A DNA stretch of 9,337 nt from an uncultured Lachnospiraceae bacterium (GCA_946627575.1 CAMOVS010000028.1:1-9337); one strand, 5' to 3'. Shown: positions 1-7,391, counted from the first letter of the stretch. Numbers and translations are program-made. The notes: a model not told the origin generated them from the sequence alone.

Positions 1-241
1 AGATCAGATACATCCTGTAGAGAAAGCTGAATCCCTTGGAAGATATCTCGGAATAATAGCGAAAACTGTATAAAAGAACGGCGCAAAGATAGGCAGCGGT
101 TACCGCAATGGTACTCTCGAGCATCTTGGTGTTCACATAGACCCTGCTGCTGTAACGGTTAATCTTAAAGTCTTCTTTGCCTTCCCTGTTCTCATAGATC
201 GATATTCTGGTCATCAATCTCACATTTTTTTCATTGATCAT
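1..241 (-). CDS. Small membrane protein of unknown function, 3' end outside the window
   Basis: The reading frame opens at an ATG (239-241) and stays open for 80 codons to the window edge, so only the N-terminus is visible. The start is supported by a Shine-Dalgarno AAGGCGG seven bases upstream and by a good sigma-A promoter about 115 bases upstream. Residues 1-39 are polar and charged (it begins MINEKNVRLMTRISIYENRE). Residues about 41-62 form a hydrophobic segment that looks like a transmembrane helix. The visible C-terminal part (FSFLYRMYLI) may begin a second one. A short cytoplasmic N-tail followed by membrane helices is inferred. I do not recognise a named family and assign no function. 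The gene follows greA but is separated from it by a terminator and has its own promoter, so it is probably expressed independently. Confidence 0.8.
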   Translation of the reverse strand, partial: MINEKNVRLMTRISIYENREGKEDFKINRYSSRVYVNTKMLESTIAVTAAYLCAVLLYSFRYYSEISSKGFSFLYRMYLI

Positions 242-354
242 AATATAACCGCCTTGAAATGATTGCCGCTGCTTACCTGCGGCCACCTTGGTTCGGAAGG
301 TCGTTGCCTCTTGAATCAAGCACAATACAGGTTTCAAAACACTATACAGAGTTC

Positions 355-383
355 AGTATACCATGTTCAAGGGAAGATGTAAA
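355..383 (-). promoter_or_regulatory. Sigma-A promoter for the small membrane protein gene
   Basis: On the minus strand the -35 TTTACA (378-383) and the -10 TATACT (355-360) are separated by exactly 17 bases. Each hexamer has one mismatch to the consensus. Transcription would start near 348, giving a leader of about 105 bases before the ATG at 241. The leader contains two small stem-loops with 5-bp stems (ACCTT/AAGGT and GCCGC/GCGGC). A weaker alternative, TTGAAC-N18-TATAGT (365-370 and 341-346), overlaps it. Confidence 0.65.
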
Positions 384-417
384 ATGACAAAAGCTGCCGG
401 AATGTTTCCGGCAGCTT
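381..417 (-). terminator. Rho-independent terminator of greA
   Basis: A perfect 12-bp stem (391-402 with 406-417, arm AAGCTGCCGGAA) closes a 3-base loop. On the minus strand it is followed by TTGTCATTTT, a moderately U-rich tail. It lies about 40 bases after the greA stop codon, the usual place for an operon end. The stem is symmetrical and could also fold on the other strand, but no plus-strand gene needs it. Confidence 0.9.
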
Positions 418-457
418 CCTCTTTAACGTTATTGTCTCCCCTCCCGGGGAAAGACAC

Positions 458-946
458 TTATTCTTCTTCGCGGGTGATCTCAAGTATGACATACTCCTCT
501 GTCGTCCCATCCAAGGTCTCAACCATAATCCGATCATCCTTTTTATGTCCCAGCAAGGCTTTTCCTACAGGAGATTCGTTGGAGATTTTGCCTTCTAACA
601 GGTTGGCCTCCGTTGATCCCACGATCTTGAAGACTTCTTCCTCATTAAGCATAACATCAAGGAATCGCACGGTACTGCCTATGCTTACGATGTCTCTGTC
701 AATTACCGATTCATCGATGATCTCAGCATTCTTAATGATCTCTTCAATCTCTTCGATACGGGCCTCCATGGCGCGCTGCTCTTCTTTCGCCGCATCATAT
801 TCAGCATTCTCAGAGAGATCGCCCTGTTCTCTGGCTTCTTTTATCTTCTGTGCGATCAGCTTTCTGCCTGGCCCTTTCAGTTCCTGAAGCTCATCTTCGA
901 GAGCTCTCAAACCTCCGGCCGTCAGAATTCTTTTTTTCTCCTCCAC
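458..946 (-). CDS. greA: Transcription elongation factor GreA
   Basis: GreA enters the secondary channel of RNA polymerase and stimulates cleavage of backtracked RNA, rescuing arrested complexes. The 162-residue length is typical of the family. Residues 1-75 form the N-terminal coiled-coil hairpin. Its tip carries the family signature GDLSENAEYDAAKEEQ (42-57), including the acidic residues D43 and E46 that help place catalytic magnesium. Residues about 84-158 are the C-terminal FKBP-like domain (IVGSTEANLLEGKISNESP, then VGKALLGHKKDD). The start is GTG (944-946), preceded by AGCAGGA and by a more distant AGAGGTG. The following EEKKRILT matches usual GreA N-termini. The gene lies 122 bases after dusB, has its own consensus promoter and ends at a strong terminator. 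It can probably also be reached by read-through from dusB, because I see no terminator between them. Confidence 0.97.
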   Translation of the reverse strand: MEEKKRILTAGGLRALEDELQELKGPGRKLIAQKIKEAREQGDLSENAEYDAAKEEQRAMEARIEEIEEIIKNAEIIDESVIDRDIVSIGSTVRFLDVMLNEEEVFKIVGSTEANLLEGKISNESPVGKALLGHKKDDRIMVETLDGTTEEYVILEITREEE

Positions 947-1043
947 TCCTGCTACACCTCTTTCTCATCTCATACAGCTGTTATTATCTATCAATTCCCG
1001 CTAAAGTATTATGTAAACCGTGTTCCGGTCTGCACAAGTGTTC

Positions 1044-1072
1044 ATTATAATGGAATTCCCCTGTCATGTCAA
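1044..1072 (-). promoter_or_regulatory. Perfect-consensus sigma-A promoter of greA
   Basis: The -35 TTGACA (1067-1072) and -10 TATAAT (1044-1049) both match the consensus exactly and are 17 bases apart on the minus strand. The -35 hexamer contains the dusB stop codon (TGA, 1069-1071). The start of transcription should fall near 1037, leaving a leader of about 90 bases before the greA GTG. That leader contains a small hairpin (AGACCG / CGGTTT, one G-U pair). The promoter predicts strong constitutive greA expression independent of the upstream operon. Confidence 0.85.
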
Positions 1073-2037
1073 TGACCGCTTATAAGGTCCTGAAGTTCCT
1101 GATAAGTCTGTACGCAGTTCACCGCCTGTCTGAGCTTTGCCGCTCCCCGCATACCCGCAGTATACCAGGCAGTGTGTTTTCTCATTTCCTTGATTCCCCT
1201 CTGCTGGCCCTTCATGTCCATTAAAAGTCTGGCATGCCGAAGAATCATGGCTTTTACCTCCTCTGCCCCGGGCCTTTCCACCGGCGGTCCGCCCTTGAGG
1301 GCCTCACGGATTTCCCGGAAGATCCAGGGATTCCCCCTGGCACCCCGGGCCACCATGATACCATCGCATCCGGTTTCCGCCTTCATGGCCAGAGCATCCC
1401 GGGCCGAGAAAATATCCCCGTTGCCTATGACGGGGATAGACACGTTCTCCTTAATTCTCCGGATGATATCCCAATCGGCTTTACCGCTGTAGTACTGGTC
1501 CCGGGTTCTCCCATGAATCGCGATCAGGGAAGCCCCGGCTTCCTCCATTCTTTTGGCAAAAGCAACCGCATTAACATGATCCTGATCGATACCCTTGCGG
1601 AACTTGACCGTCACCGGTATGCGAACATGTCTGCATATGCTTCTAACGATGTCTGCCGCCAGAGCAGGATCCTTCATCAGGGCAGAACCTTCCCCGTTAT
1701 TGAATACCTTGGGAACCGGGCAGCCCATATTGACGTCGATAAAGGCAAATCCCTTCTCTTCCAGAAGGAGAGCCATCTCCCCCATGAGATCGGGATCCGA
1801 TCCGAAGATCTGAACACCAATCGGCTTTTCCTCATCCGTATAATAAAGGAGGGGCAGGGTGTTTCTATTCCCGAAATGAAGGGCTTTGGCACTGATCATC
1901 TCCGTCACCAGTCCCGATGCCCCAAACTCTCTGCACAGGATACGGAAAGCATGATCGGTCACCCCGGCCATGGGTCCCAGAATCAGGGGAAAGGCCTCCC
2001 CGTAAAGGGCCTCCAGGAGACTATCTTTGCTTTTCAT
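1069..2037 (-). CDS. dusB: tRNA-dihydrouridine synthase, DusB type
   Basis: This is an FMN-dependent, NADPH-using enzyme that reduces specific uridines in the tRNA D-loop to dihydrouridine. The 322 residues match the family length. The N-terminal TIM barrel shows [15 protein letters not shown] (18-32, FMN binding), [10 protein letters not shown] (102-111, catalytic Cys106), NGEGSALM (114-121), K145 in [13 protein letters not shown] (175-179) and GNGD (205-208). It also shows the phosphate-binding ARGARGNPW (230-238). The C-terminal helical domain (about 255-322) binds tRNA. The ATG at 2035-2037 overlaps the end of coaX by 17 bases. A GGGG sits about 13 bases upstream, rather distant, so translation probably depends on coupling to coaX. 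The exact uridine target cannot be read from the sequence; the DusB assignment is by overall similarity of motifs. Confidence 0.95.
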   Translation of the reverse strand: MKSKDSLLEALYGEAFPLILGPMAGVTDHAFRILCREFGASGLVTEMISAKALHFGNRNTLPLLYYTDEEKPIGVQIFGSDPDLMGEMALLLEEKGFAFIDVNMGCPVPKVFNNGEGSALMKDPALAADIVRSICRHVRIPVTVKFRKGIDQDHVNAVAFAKRMEEAGASLIAIHGRTRDQYYSGKADWDIIRRIKENVSIPVIGNGDIFSARDALAMKAETGCDGIMVARGARGNPWIFREIREALKGGPPVERPGAEEVKAMILRHARLLMDMKGQQRGIKEMRKHTAWYTAGMRGAAKLRQAVNCVQTYQELQDLISGH

Positions 2038-2788
2038 ATATGATCTGCAGCCCCTTCAATGTAAGGTGAGGATCATAGAAATCTATGGAATCCGTTTCTT
2101 CGGCAATCATCTTGCCCAGCCCTCCGGTTGCGACAACCTTGCAGTCAGGACATCTGCTCTCTTCCTTCATCTTCTGGATGATGTATTCGGTCTGTCCGAT
2201 ATAGCCAAAGACCAATCCCGCCTGCATGCTGGTTACGGTATCCCTGGCCATGATGGACGGCGGTCTGCTGATCTCAATCTCCGGGAGCTTGGCGGCATGC
2301 TGCCAAAGGGCATTGGCAGAAGTCCTGAGCCCCGGTGAAGTCACGCCTCCGACAAACTCCCCGTCCTGATTGACAAAATCATAGGTGGTAGCCGTTCCAA
2401 AGTCCACCACAATGACCGGACCTCCGTAAAGCTCATAGCCTGCTACCACATCCACGATACGGTCAGCCCCGGTCTCCTTGGGATTGGATGTCTTGATCCG
2501 GATGCCGGTCCGGATTCCGGGTCCGACTATAATCGGCTTCAGACCGAAATATTTGATAATAGCGCTGTTAAAAGAATGCATGACTGCCGGAACAACCGAG
2601 GCGATAATCACCGCGTCGACCTTCTTGGCGTCAAATCCTTTGTATTGCAAAGAATTGAGGAGAAATACTCCGTATTCATCGGAAGTTCTTGGAATCCTTG
2701 TCGTCATGCGGAAGGTGTCCATGAGCTTTCGCCCTTCAAAGATCCCAAGAGTAAAATCCGTATTGCCTATATCTATCGCGATTAACAT
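2021..2788 (-). CDS. coaX: Type III pantothenate kinase
   Basis: CoaX phosphorylates pantothenate with ATP, the first committed step of coenzyme A synthesis. The type III class needs a monovalent cation and is known to escape feedback inhibition by CoA. The 255-residue protein has the ASKHA fold motifs: [13 protein letters not shown] (5-17, phosphate loop with D6), GADR (107-110, catalytic D109) and [11 protein letters not shown] (127-137, cation and substrate site). GGVTSPG (147-153), HAAKLP (164-169) and ATGGLG (220-225) follow. The ATG (2786-2788) is preceded by AGGGAG with seven-base spacing and overlaps the preceding small gene by 7 bases. It also overlaps dusB by 17 bases. This tight packing points to co-transcription and translational coupling. 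Confidence 0.96.
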   Translation of the reverse strand: MLIAIDIGNTDFTLGIFEGRKLMDTFRMTTRIPRTSDEYGVFLLNSLQYKGFDAKKVDAVIIASVVPAVMHSFNSAIIKYFGLKPIIVGPGIRTGIRIKTSNPKETGADRIVDVVAGYELYGGPVIVVDFGTATTYDFVNQDGEFVGGVTSPGLRTSANALWQHAAKLPEIEISRPPSIMARDTVTSMQAGLVFGYIGQTEYIIQKMKEESRCPDCKVVATGGLGKMIAEETDSIDFYDPHLTLKGLQIIYEKQR

Positions 2789-3123
2789 GACTCGCTCCCT
2801 TCCAGAAAGAAAACTTTATAATACATCTCCAGGCTCTCCAGGAGTTCCTTTTTCTCATCCTGAATCTCCTTGATCTTGAGACCGCTGCCGATCTCATCAA
2901 AGAGAAAATCATCTTCCCGGGATTCCACGGTGAGCAGGAGCTCCCCGCTGCTGTCAAACTCAAGCCGGAGTATGCCTCCCACTTCTTCCGTATAGAGGAC
3001 GCAGAGAATCTGCAGTTCCTTGCGAACCTCCTCCGGCAGACTGTTGAATTCAGGATTAAAATAATATATCTTCTTATAGCTGCTTGATCCGCACAGGATC
3101 TTTCTTTCATTATACATATCCAT
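2782..3123 (-). CDS. Small conserved protein, DUF6145-like, between birA and coaX
   Basis: The protein has 113 residues from the chosen ATG (3121-3123). The longest frame opens at 3180, but that extension lies inside birA and has no good ribosome site. AGGGGG lies 4 bases before 3123 and 10 before a second ATG at 3117 ([10 protein letters not shown]), so either could be used. The product is soluble and acidic, with no signal peptide or membrane helix. Conserved-looking blocks are [18 protein letters not shown] (40-57), a [20 protein letters not shown] stretch (71-90) and a helical end ([19 protein letters not shown]). From memory it resembles the DUF6145 family of Lachnospiraceae, a match I could not test. 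Function is unknown. It overlaps birA by 14 bases and coaX by 7, so it is translated from the same message. A role connected with biotin attachment or CoA is only a guess from position. Confidence 0.85.
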   Translation of the reverse strand: MDMYNERKILCGSSSYKKIYYFNPEFNSLPEEVRKELQILCVLYTEEVGGILRLEFDSSGELLLTVESREDDFLFDEIGSGLKIKEIQDEKKELLESLEMYYKVFFLEGSESC

Positions 3124-4096
3124 AAAGCCCCCTGACAGATACTTCGCCGGACCGGATCTCGTGCAGTCCCCCCTCAGCATCTCTTACCAGAAGCTCTCCC
3201 CGATCATTAATTCCCAGGGCCGTGCCGGTCATATCTCCTAATGAAGGGGGTCTGATGATTCTTACCTGCCGGTTGACATTGATAAGCCGCGAATTATAGG
3301 CAGGGCGCAAAAAAGACAGATCCCCCCTGTCCAGGAATTCCTGATATACCCGGTTAAATTCCTTGATAAAATCCCGGAGGAATTCTCCGCGGTTTACGCT
3401 GCGGCCTGATTCCGAAAGGATGGACCCGGCCATATCTTGAATCTCCGGTTCAAAGTCTGTCCGATTCAGGTTCACACCGACACCGACGATTACAGCGTCA
3501 ATCTGGTTCATCTCCGTGCTCATCTCCGTAAGAATTCCGCAAATTTTCTTCCCATGAAGCACGATATCGTTAGGCCACTTGATATGGCAGGCTTCTCGTG
3601 CATATTTCTGTGCCGTCAGAACCGCGGCATAGGCAGCAACAAGGGTAACCATGGATGCAGACTCCATAGGAATATCCGGCTTCAGCAGCAAGGAAAAAAA
3701 GATGTCACTGCCTCCCGGCGACTTCCAGCTTCTTCCCCTGCGTCCCTTACCCCGGGTCTGAACGTCGGCAACATATAAACTATCATCCGGAGCCCCTTCC
3801 CTGGACTTCCTTTTGGCTTCTTCATTGGTCGAATCAATCGAGTCATAGCAGCACAGATCTCCCGTCAGGAGATCCGGCTTCAGCAGTCCCGCCAAACGTT
3901 CTCTGGTCAGGACATCAGGACTTTTCAGAAGCCGGTAGCCCTTTCGGGTCACAGACTCCAGTTCATATCCCTCTTTTCTCAATGCATTGATGTATTTCCA
4001 TACTGCAGTTCTGCTTACCCCCAGCTGTTCCGAGATCTTCTGCCCGGATACAAAACCGCGGCCCTGCAATAATTCCAATATCCTTTCTTTCATCAT
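3110..4096 (-). CDS. birA: Bifunctional biotin-protein ligase / biotin operon repressor
   Basis: BirA activates biotin to biotinyl-5'-AMP and attaches it to a lysine on biotin carboxyl carrier domains. The group II form also represses biotin genes. Residues 17-40 are the winged helix-turn-helix (SGQKISEQLGVSRTAVWKYI), which makes this the DNA-binding class. The catalytic domain shows DSTN (88-91), the adenylate-binding loop TRGKGRRGRSW (114-124), KWPND (173-177, with the catalytic-region lysine K173) and VGVGVNLN (204-211). The C-terminal SH3-like domain spans about 270-322, with SGE at 316-318. The 328-residue length is normal. Two consecutive ATGs (4094-4096 and 4091-4093) are possible starts, and the ribosome site is weak (AGGGGA about 14 bases upstream). 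The gap to argF is only 18 bases with no terminator, so it probably shares the argF transcript. No bio genes are visible to act as regulatory targets. Confidence 0.96.
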   Translation of the reverse strand: MMKERILELLQGRGFVSGQKISEQLGVSRTAVWKYINALRKEGYELESVTRKGYRLLKSPDVLTRERLAGLLKPDLLTGDLCCYDSIDSTNEEAKRKSREGAPDDSLYVADVQTRGKGRRGRSWKSPGGSDIFFSLLLKPDIPMESASMVTLVAAYAAVLTAQKYAREACHIKWPNDIVLHGKKICGILTEMSTEMNQIDAVIVGVGVNLNRTDFEPEIQDMAGSILSESGRSVNRGEFLRDFIKEFNRVYQEFLDRGDLSFLRPAYNSRLINVNRQVRIIRPPSLGDMTGTALGINDRGELLVRDAEGGLHEIRSGEVSVRGLYGYV

Positions 4097-4114
4097 GGAT
4101 CCGGAACTCTTCCC

Positions 4115-5128
4115 CTATTTATTCTTCATTCTTGATTCGTTCTCTGTTCCCAATGTGGCAACCATCACCGCCTTGATGGAATGCATCCGGTTCTCCGCCT
4201 CGTCAAACACAACGGAATGCTCCGATCGGAATACCTGATCCTCCACCTCCCGGATATCCAGGCCCAGGCGGTCCCTCATATCCCGAGCTACACTGGTTTC
4301 AAAATCATGATAAGCCGGTAGACAATGCATGAAGAGGCAATGATCATTACCGGTATCCTCCATCATTTTCCTGGTAACCTTATAAGGACTCAGGGCCGCG
4401 ACTCTGACCGGGTAGAGATCTTCGGCCTCACCCATGCTGACCCATATGTCCGTGTAAATGACATCGGACCCTTTTACATCCTCCGGGTCGTGGGAAATGC
4501 TGATCTTCGCTCCGCTCTTCTCAGCGAACTTCCGGGATATCTCCAGCACCTCCGGATCACAGACCGTCTCTTTGGGCCCAATCGCTTTGAAGTCAAGGCC
4601 CATAATAGCAGACCCGTACATGAGCGCATACATTACATTATCAGAAAGATCTCCCACAAAGGTCAGAGCCATCTCTTCGAGCGGCTTGTCTATATGTTCT
4701 TCCATAGTCATAAAGTCGGCCAGCACCTGGGTAGGATGATCCGTATCGGTCAGCCCGTTCCACACGGGGACCCCGGAATACCTGGCCAGCTGCTCTACCA
4801 CATCCTGACCGTATCCCCGGTATTCGATCCCGTCAAACATCCGTCCGAAAACTCTGGCCGTATCCTCCAGAGACTCCTTCTTGTTCATGTGGGAATTGGA
4901 CAGATAGGTCACATGAGCTCCCTCGTCCACGGCTCCCACCTCAAAGGAACAGCGGGTCCTGGTAGATGATTTGTCAAAGATCAGAACAATATTCTTGCCC
5001 TTCAGGGATGACCCGGTGATCCCCCTTTTTTTCTTTGCCTTTAGCTCATGGGCAAGATCCAGTAAATATCGGATCTCTTCCCTGCTGTAGTCTCTAAGTG
5101 TCAAAAAGCTGCGGCCTTTCAGATCCAT
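4115..5128 (-). CDS. argF: Ornithine carbamoyltransferase
   Basis: The enzyme joins carbamoyl phosphate and ornithine to give citrulline, a step of arginine synthesis; the same fold serves the reverse reaction in arginine deiminase pathways. The 337 residues carry all key motifs: carbamoyl-phosphate loop SSTRTRCSFE (54-63), KKES (83-86), HPTQ (131-134), N164, D227 with SMG (231-233) for ornithine, and HCLPA (268-272, catalytic C269). SMG argues against putrescine or acetylornithine homologues. The usual GD-x-R-N-N segment reads GDLSDNVMYALM (159-170), unusual but keeping the ornithine-contacting Asn. The ATG (5126-5128) has GGGAGG nine bases upstream. No arcA or arcC lies nearby, so a biosynthetic role is slightly favoured. 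The 250-base leader upstream holds a probable promoter and a long stem-loop. birA follows after 18 bases. Confidence 0.95.
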   Translation of the reverse strand: MDLKGRSFLTLRDYSREEIRYLLDLAHELKAKKKRGITGSSLKGKNIVLIFDKSSTRTRCSFEVGAVDEGAHVTYLSNSHMNKKESLEDTARVFGRMFDGIEYRGYGQDVVEQLARYSGVPVWNGLTDTDHPTQVLADFMTMEEHIDKPLEEMALTFVGDLSDNVMYALMYGSAIMGLDFKAIGPKETVCDPEVLEISRKFAEKSGAKISISHDPEDVKGSDVIYTDIWVSMGEAEDLYPVRVAALSPYKVTRKMMEDTGNDHCLFMHCLPAYHDFETSVARDMRDRLGLDIREVEDQVFRSEHSVVFDEAENRMHSIKAVMVATLGTENESRMKNK

Positions 5129-5203
5129 AGCTGTGATCCTCCCTCATTATCAACGATTGGTTCAAATGCCATATCATCCAAACCTGATGAATCTATGTCT
5201 CTA

Positions 5204-5296
5204 TAGTAATGCACAACCAAAACTACCGGCCAGCCGGCCCCCATCTGATTAAGCGGGTTTGGAGATTCAGGCATGGCAGTTTTTGTGCATAATATC
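5204..5296 (-). promoter_or_regulatory. Long bulged inverted repeat in the argF leader
   Basis: Bases 5209-5215 pair with 5284-5290 (ATGCACA/TGTGCAT). After a 3-base bulge (5216-5218), bases 5219-5227 pair with 5275-5283, including one G-U pair in the minus-strand RNA. This gives about 16 bp. A few A-U pairs can extend it outward after a one-base bulge (5203-5207 with 5292-5295). The 47-base apical part contains a second small hairpin (5228-5231 with 5236-5239, GGCC arms). Closer to argF a third hairpin, TCATC/GATGA, can form around 5175-5191. There is no U-run after the stem, so it is not a simple terminator. It lies in the predicted argF 5' leader, about 80 bases before the start codon. A structured cis-regulatory RNA is inferred; I match it to no known riboswitch and see no T-box sequence. 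Confidence 0.5.
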
Positions 5297-5311
5297 AACT
5301 GATCTATACAA

Positions 5312-5340
5312 TCCATATCAAAATATGCATCCGGTGTCAA
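5312..5340 (-). promoter_or_regulatory. Probable promoter for argF and downstream genes
   Basis: On the minus strand a perfect -35 TTGACA (5335-5340) is followed after 17 bases by TATGGA (5312-5317), a partial match to the -10 consensus. Transcription would start near 5305, giving a leader of about 175 bases that begins just before the inverted repeat at 5204-5296. The gene pair upstream (LtaS-like) ends at 5379, only 38 bases away. I looked for an ArgR/AhrC operator here and found no convincing one. Confidence 0.5.
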
Positions 5341-5378
5341 GACTATTCCGTCAGAATTCAACCGGCTCTAAGCCTGCG

Positions 5379-7340
5379 TTAATGCGTAACATACTTCTGA
5401 ATCAGGTTATGATCCAGAACATCCTTGCATGTCCCGATCAGGTCCAGGGCCCGGTCAGACTGTTCCTGACAATAGCTTTCATCCATGGGAAGTTCCTCCC
5501 CGGAATCGATGGAAAGCATCCTGCCCCCGGCTACTGTCCCGTCTCTTCCCATTACGTAGATCACGTCCTTGCTGCCTCCGATAAAAGATCCCATACCCAC
5601 ATAGGAGATCTGGCCGATATAGCCCTCTTTGGCATTAAGCAGGTCGTGACCAAAGACGTAGGGAGTCCGAATCTTCAGATCCATGAGATTGGCAATAGTA
5701 GGCATGATATCAACCTGTCCTCCCACCGTGTGAACCCTTTCATGCTTGCCCAGGCCCGGCAGGTGAATGAGGAGGGGCACCCGGAGCATCTCATCATAAT
5801 CATAGGTTCTGCCGAGGAACCGGCTCATGGACTCCCGAACCGCAGGGGTCTCCAGATTCATGCCCTGGTGGTCTCCGTATATGACAATCATGGTCTGATC
5901 ATACATATCATTTTCCTTAAGAAGGCGGATCAGGTCACCGAAGGCTTCATCGGTATAACGGACAGTCTGAAGATATTGGCCGAAAAGGGTTCCCTGGTCC
6001 TCGGGCTTGAGTTTAAGACTGGCCAGATCGGGATCCAGTTCATAAGGTATATGGTTGGTTAGTGTCACCATAAAACTAAAGAAGGGCTTTTTCTCCTGTT
6101 TCAATATATCTACGCCCTGACGGAAAAGCTCCTTGTCCGTCAGACCAAAGCCGGATACTTCCGTCTTGTCCAGCTCCTCCTCGCTGTAGAATTTGCGGAA
6201 GCCCTGATTCTTGTAGGCTTCTCCCCGGGTCCAGAAAGTCCTGATATAACCATGGAAAGCCAAAGCGTCATAGCCCGCATCCCGGAACATCCAGGGCAGG
6301 CCGTCATAGGTATTGTCCACATACATCCGGTAGCATTCCCGGATATTGTTGGGATAGAGGCTGTTAAGTACAGAGAATTCCGCATCACAGGTGTTGCCGA
6401 TTCCGGTTGTAGAGAAAAAGCGGTCAAAATACAGGGTATCCTCCTTCAGCATCCGGTTCATATTGGGCGTGATTTCTTCTCCGTTATAAGTCGCCCCAAC
6501 CACAAAGTCATTCAGGGATTCGGTCTGAATGAGGATAAGATTCTTTCCCTTGGCCAGGCCATGGTATTGGTCCCCCTCGGACCTGGGCACCAGCCGGTTC
6601 ATGGACTCCTGAATCGCCTTTTCATCGACGTCCTTCTTGACCATGGGGTCTATGACGTTCACGATAATATCATTCGTATGAGAAGTGAAAAACTCGACAT
6701 GGCTGACCCTCTGCACATCCCTGGTCCCGGATGGATTAATGCTGTAATAGAGCCAGCTGATACAGGAAGCCGTTAAAAGAACAAGGTGCAGGAGGATTCT
6801 CCATTTTCCCGGTCTCTCCTCTTTGTCTTTAAGCCTGCTGATCTTTCTCTTATATAGCCGGATTACGATCGGATAATCCAGCAAGGTCAGGAGGCAGAGG
6901 GGCGTCAGGGCCGCCCCTATCACATTGCCATCTCCTGCAATCTGAAAAAAGCTCCCAATCTGCCTAAGCTGATTCACGGAGATGCAGCGGCCGAAATAGC
7001 CGCAGTATGCCGCATCTGCCAGCATAACCAGAGTAATCAGTGTGTAAATAAAATAAAAGAAAATCCGTCTCCATCTCCGGTCCGTCAGAGAGCCGATGTC
7101 ATAGATCGCCCAAAGGAGCAGTATGGTAAGCAGAGGCGCCTCATAAACGCAGACCATCTCATAAGCCGGAACCTCTTCCCCGGAAATCAGAATCCGAAGG
7201 TATCTTCCTATGTTCATGAGGTCCAGCATATGGACCTGCCAGTAATAGATCCAGGTTTTCATCATGAAAACCGGCAATATCAGCCAGCCGGCTTTACGTA
7301 TTCTATTTTTTATGTCTTCTTTCCCAATGATGTTCCTCAT
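5379..7340 (-). CDS. LtaS-family sulfatase-fold phosphoglycerol transferase
   Basis: Enzymes of this family transfer glycerol phosphate from phosphatidylglycerol to build or decorate polymers outside the membrane, such as lipoteichoic acid. Counting from the ATG at 7338-7340 it has 653 residues. Five membrane helices lie near 17-33, 67-83, 92-115, 140-161 and 182-201. An extracellular alkaline-phosphatase-like domain follows: QTES (272-275, metal ligand E274), GIGNTCDAEF (313-322, nucleophile T317), FHGYIRTFWTRG (W370, R372), TLTNHIPY (H430) and YGDHQG (D490, H491). These match the residues known in Staphylococcus aureus LtaS. The frame extends to an ATG at 7389-7391 (670 residues), but that has no Shine-Dalgarno and would put a hairpin inside the gene. 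The ATG at 7340 has AGAGG four bases before it. The true acceptor is unknown, so no symbol is given. Family certain; start less so. Confidence 0.92.
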   Translation of the reverse strand: MRNIIGKEDIKNRIRKAGWLILPVFMMKTWIYYWQVHMLDLMNIGRYLRILISGEEVPAYEMVCVYEAPLLTILLLWAIYDIGSLTDRRWRRIFFYFIYTLITLVMLADAAYCGYFGRCISVNQLRQIGSFFQIAGDGNVIGAALTPLCLLTLLDYPIVIRLYKRKISRLKDKEERPGKWRILLHLVLLTASCISWLYYSINPSGTRDVQRVSHVEFFTSHTNDIIVNVIDPMVKKDVDEKAIQESMNRLVPRSEGDQYHGLAKGKNLILIQTESLNDFVVGATYNGEEITPNMNRMLKEDTLYFDRFFSTTGIGNTCDAEFSVLNSLYPNNIRECYRMYVDNTYDGLPWMFRDAGYDALAFHGYIRTFWTRGEAYKNQGFRKFYSEEELDKTEVSGFGLTDKELFRQGVDILKQEKKPFFSFMVTLTNHIPYELDPDLASLKLKPEDQGTLFGQYLQTVRYTDEAFGDLIRLLKENDMYDQTMIVIYGDHQGMNLETPAVRESMSRFLGRTYDYDEMLRVPLLIHLPGLGKHERVHTVGGQVDIMPTIANLMDLKIRTPYVFGHDLLNAKEGYIGQISYVGMGSFIGGSKDVIYVMGRDGTVAGGRMLSIDSGEELPMDESYCQEQSDRALDLIGTCKDVLDHNLIQKYVTH

Positions 7341-7360
7341 ATCGCCTCTATCATACACCA

Positions 7361-7388
7361 CCAAAAGGGAACTGTCTCCAGTTCCCTT
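7361..7388 (-). terminator. Terminator- or attenuator-like hairpin before the LtaS-like gene
   Basis: A perfect 10-bp stem (7365-7374 with 7379-7388, arm AAGGGAACTG) with a 4-base loop is followed on the minus strand by TTTTGG. The run of four T residues overlaps the stem base. It lies 25 bases upstream of the preferred start codon at 7340. It could end transcripts from the nfeD/SPFH pair or attenuate read-through into this gene. The short T tract makes it weaker than the greA terminator. Confidence 0.5.
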
Positions 7389-7391
7389 CAT

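Noticed and set aside
1234..2043. A 269-codon plus-strand frame opposite dusB
   Set aside because: It is antisense to a gene with full catalytic motifs. Its composition is rich in His, Pro, Arg and Gly and shows no recognisable domain.
2736..3110. A 124-codon minus-strand frame beginning with ATG overlapping the birA stop
   Set aside because: It lies in another frame of the small DUF6145-like gene and coaX. Its product is rich in Arg, Ser and Cys, as expected of a shadow frame.
5119..5361. An 80-codon minus-strand frame in the argF leader
   Set aside because: It opens with TTG without a ribosome site, overlaps the argF start, matches no family I know, and occupies the promoter and the inverted repeat. 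Chance openness is the simpler reading, though conservation of the frame would change this.
5129..5378. T-box leader or ArgR/AhrC operator before argF
   Set aside because: I found no T-box core sequence, and the best ARG-box-like stretch (near 5310-5330) matches only about half of the consensus.
5259..6062. A 267-codon plus-strand frame opposite the LtaS-like gene
   Set aside because: It is antisense to the catalytic domain, with no ribosome site or domain. It results from codon bias on the other strand.
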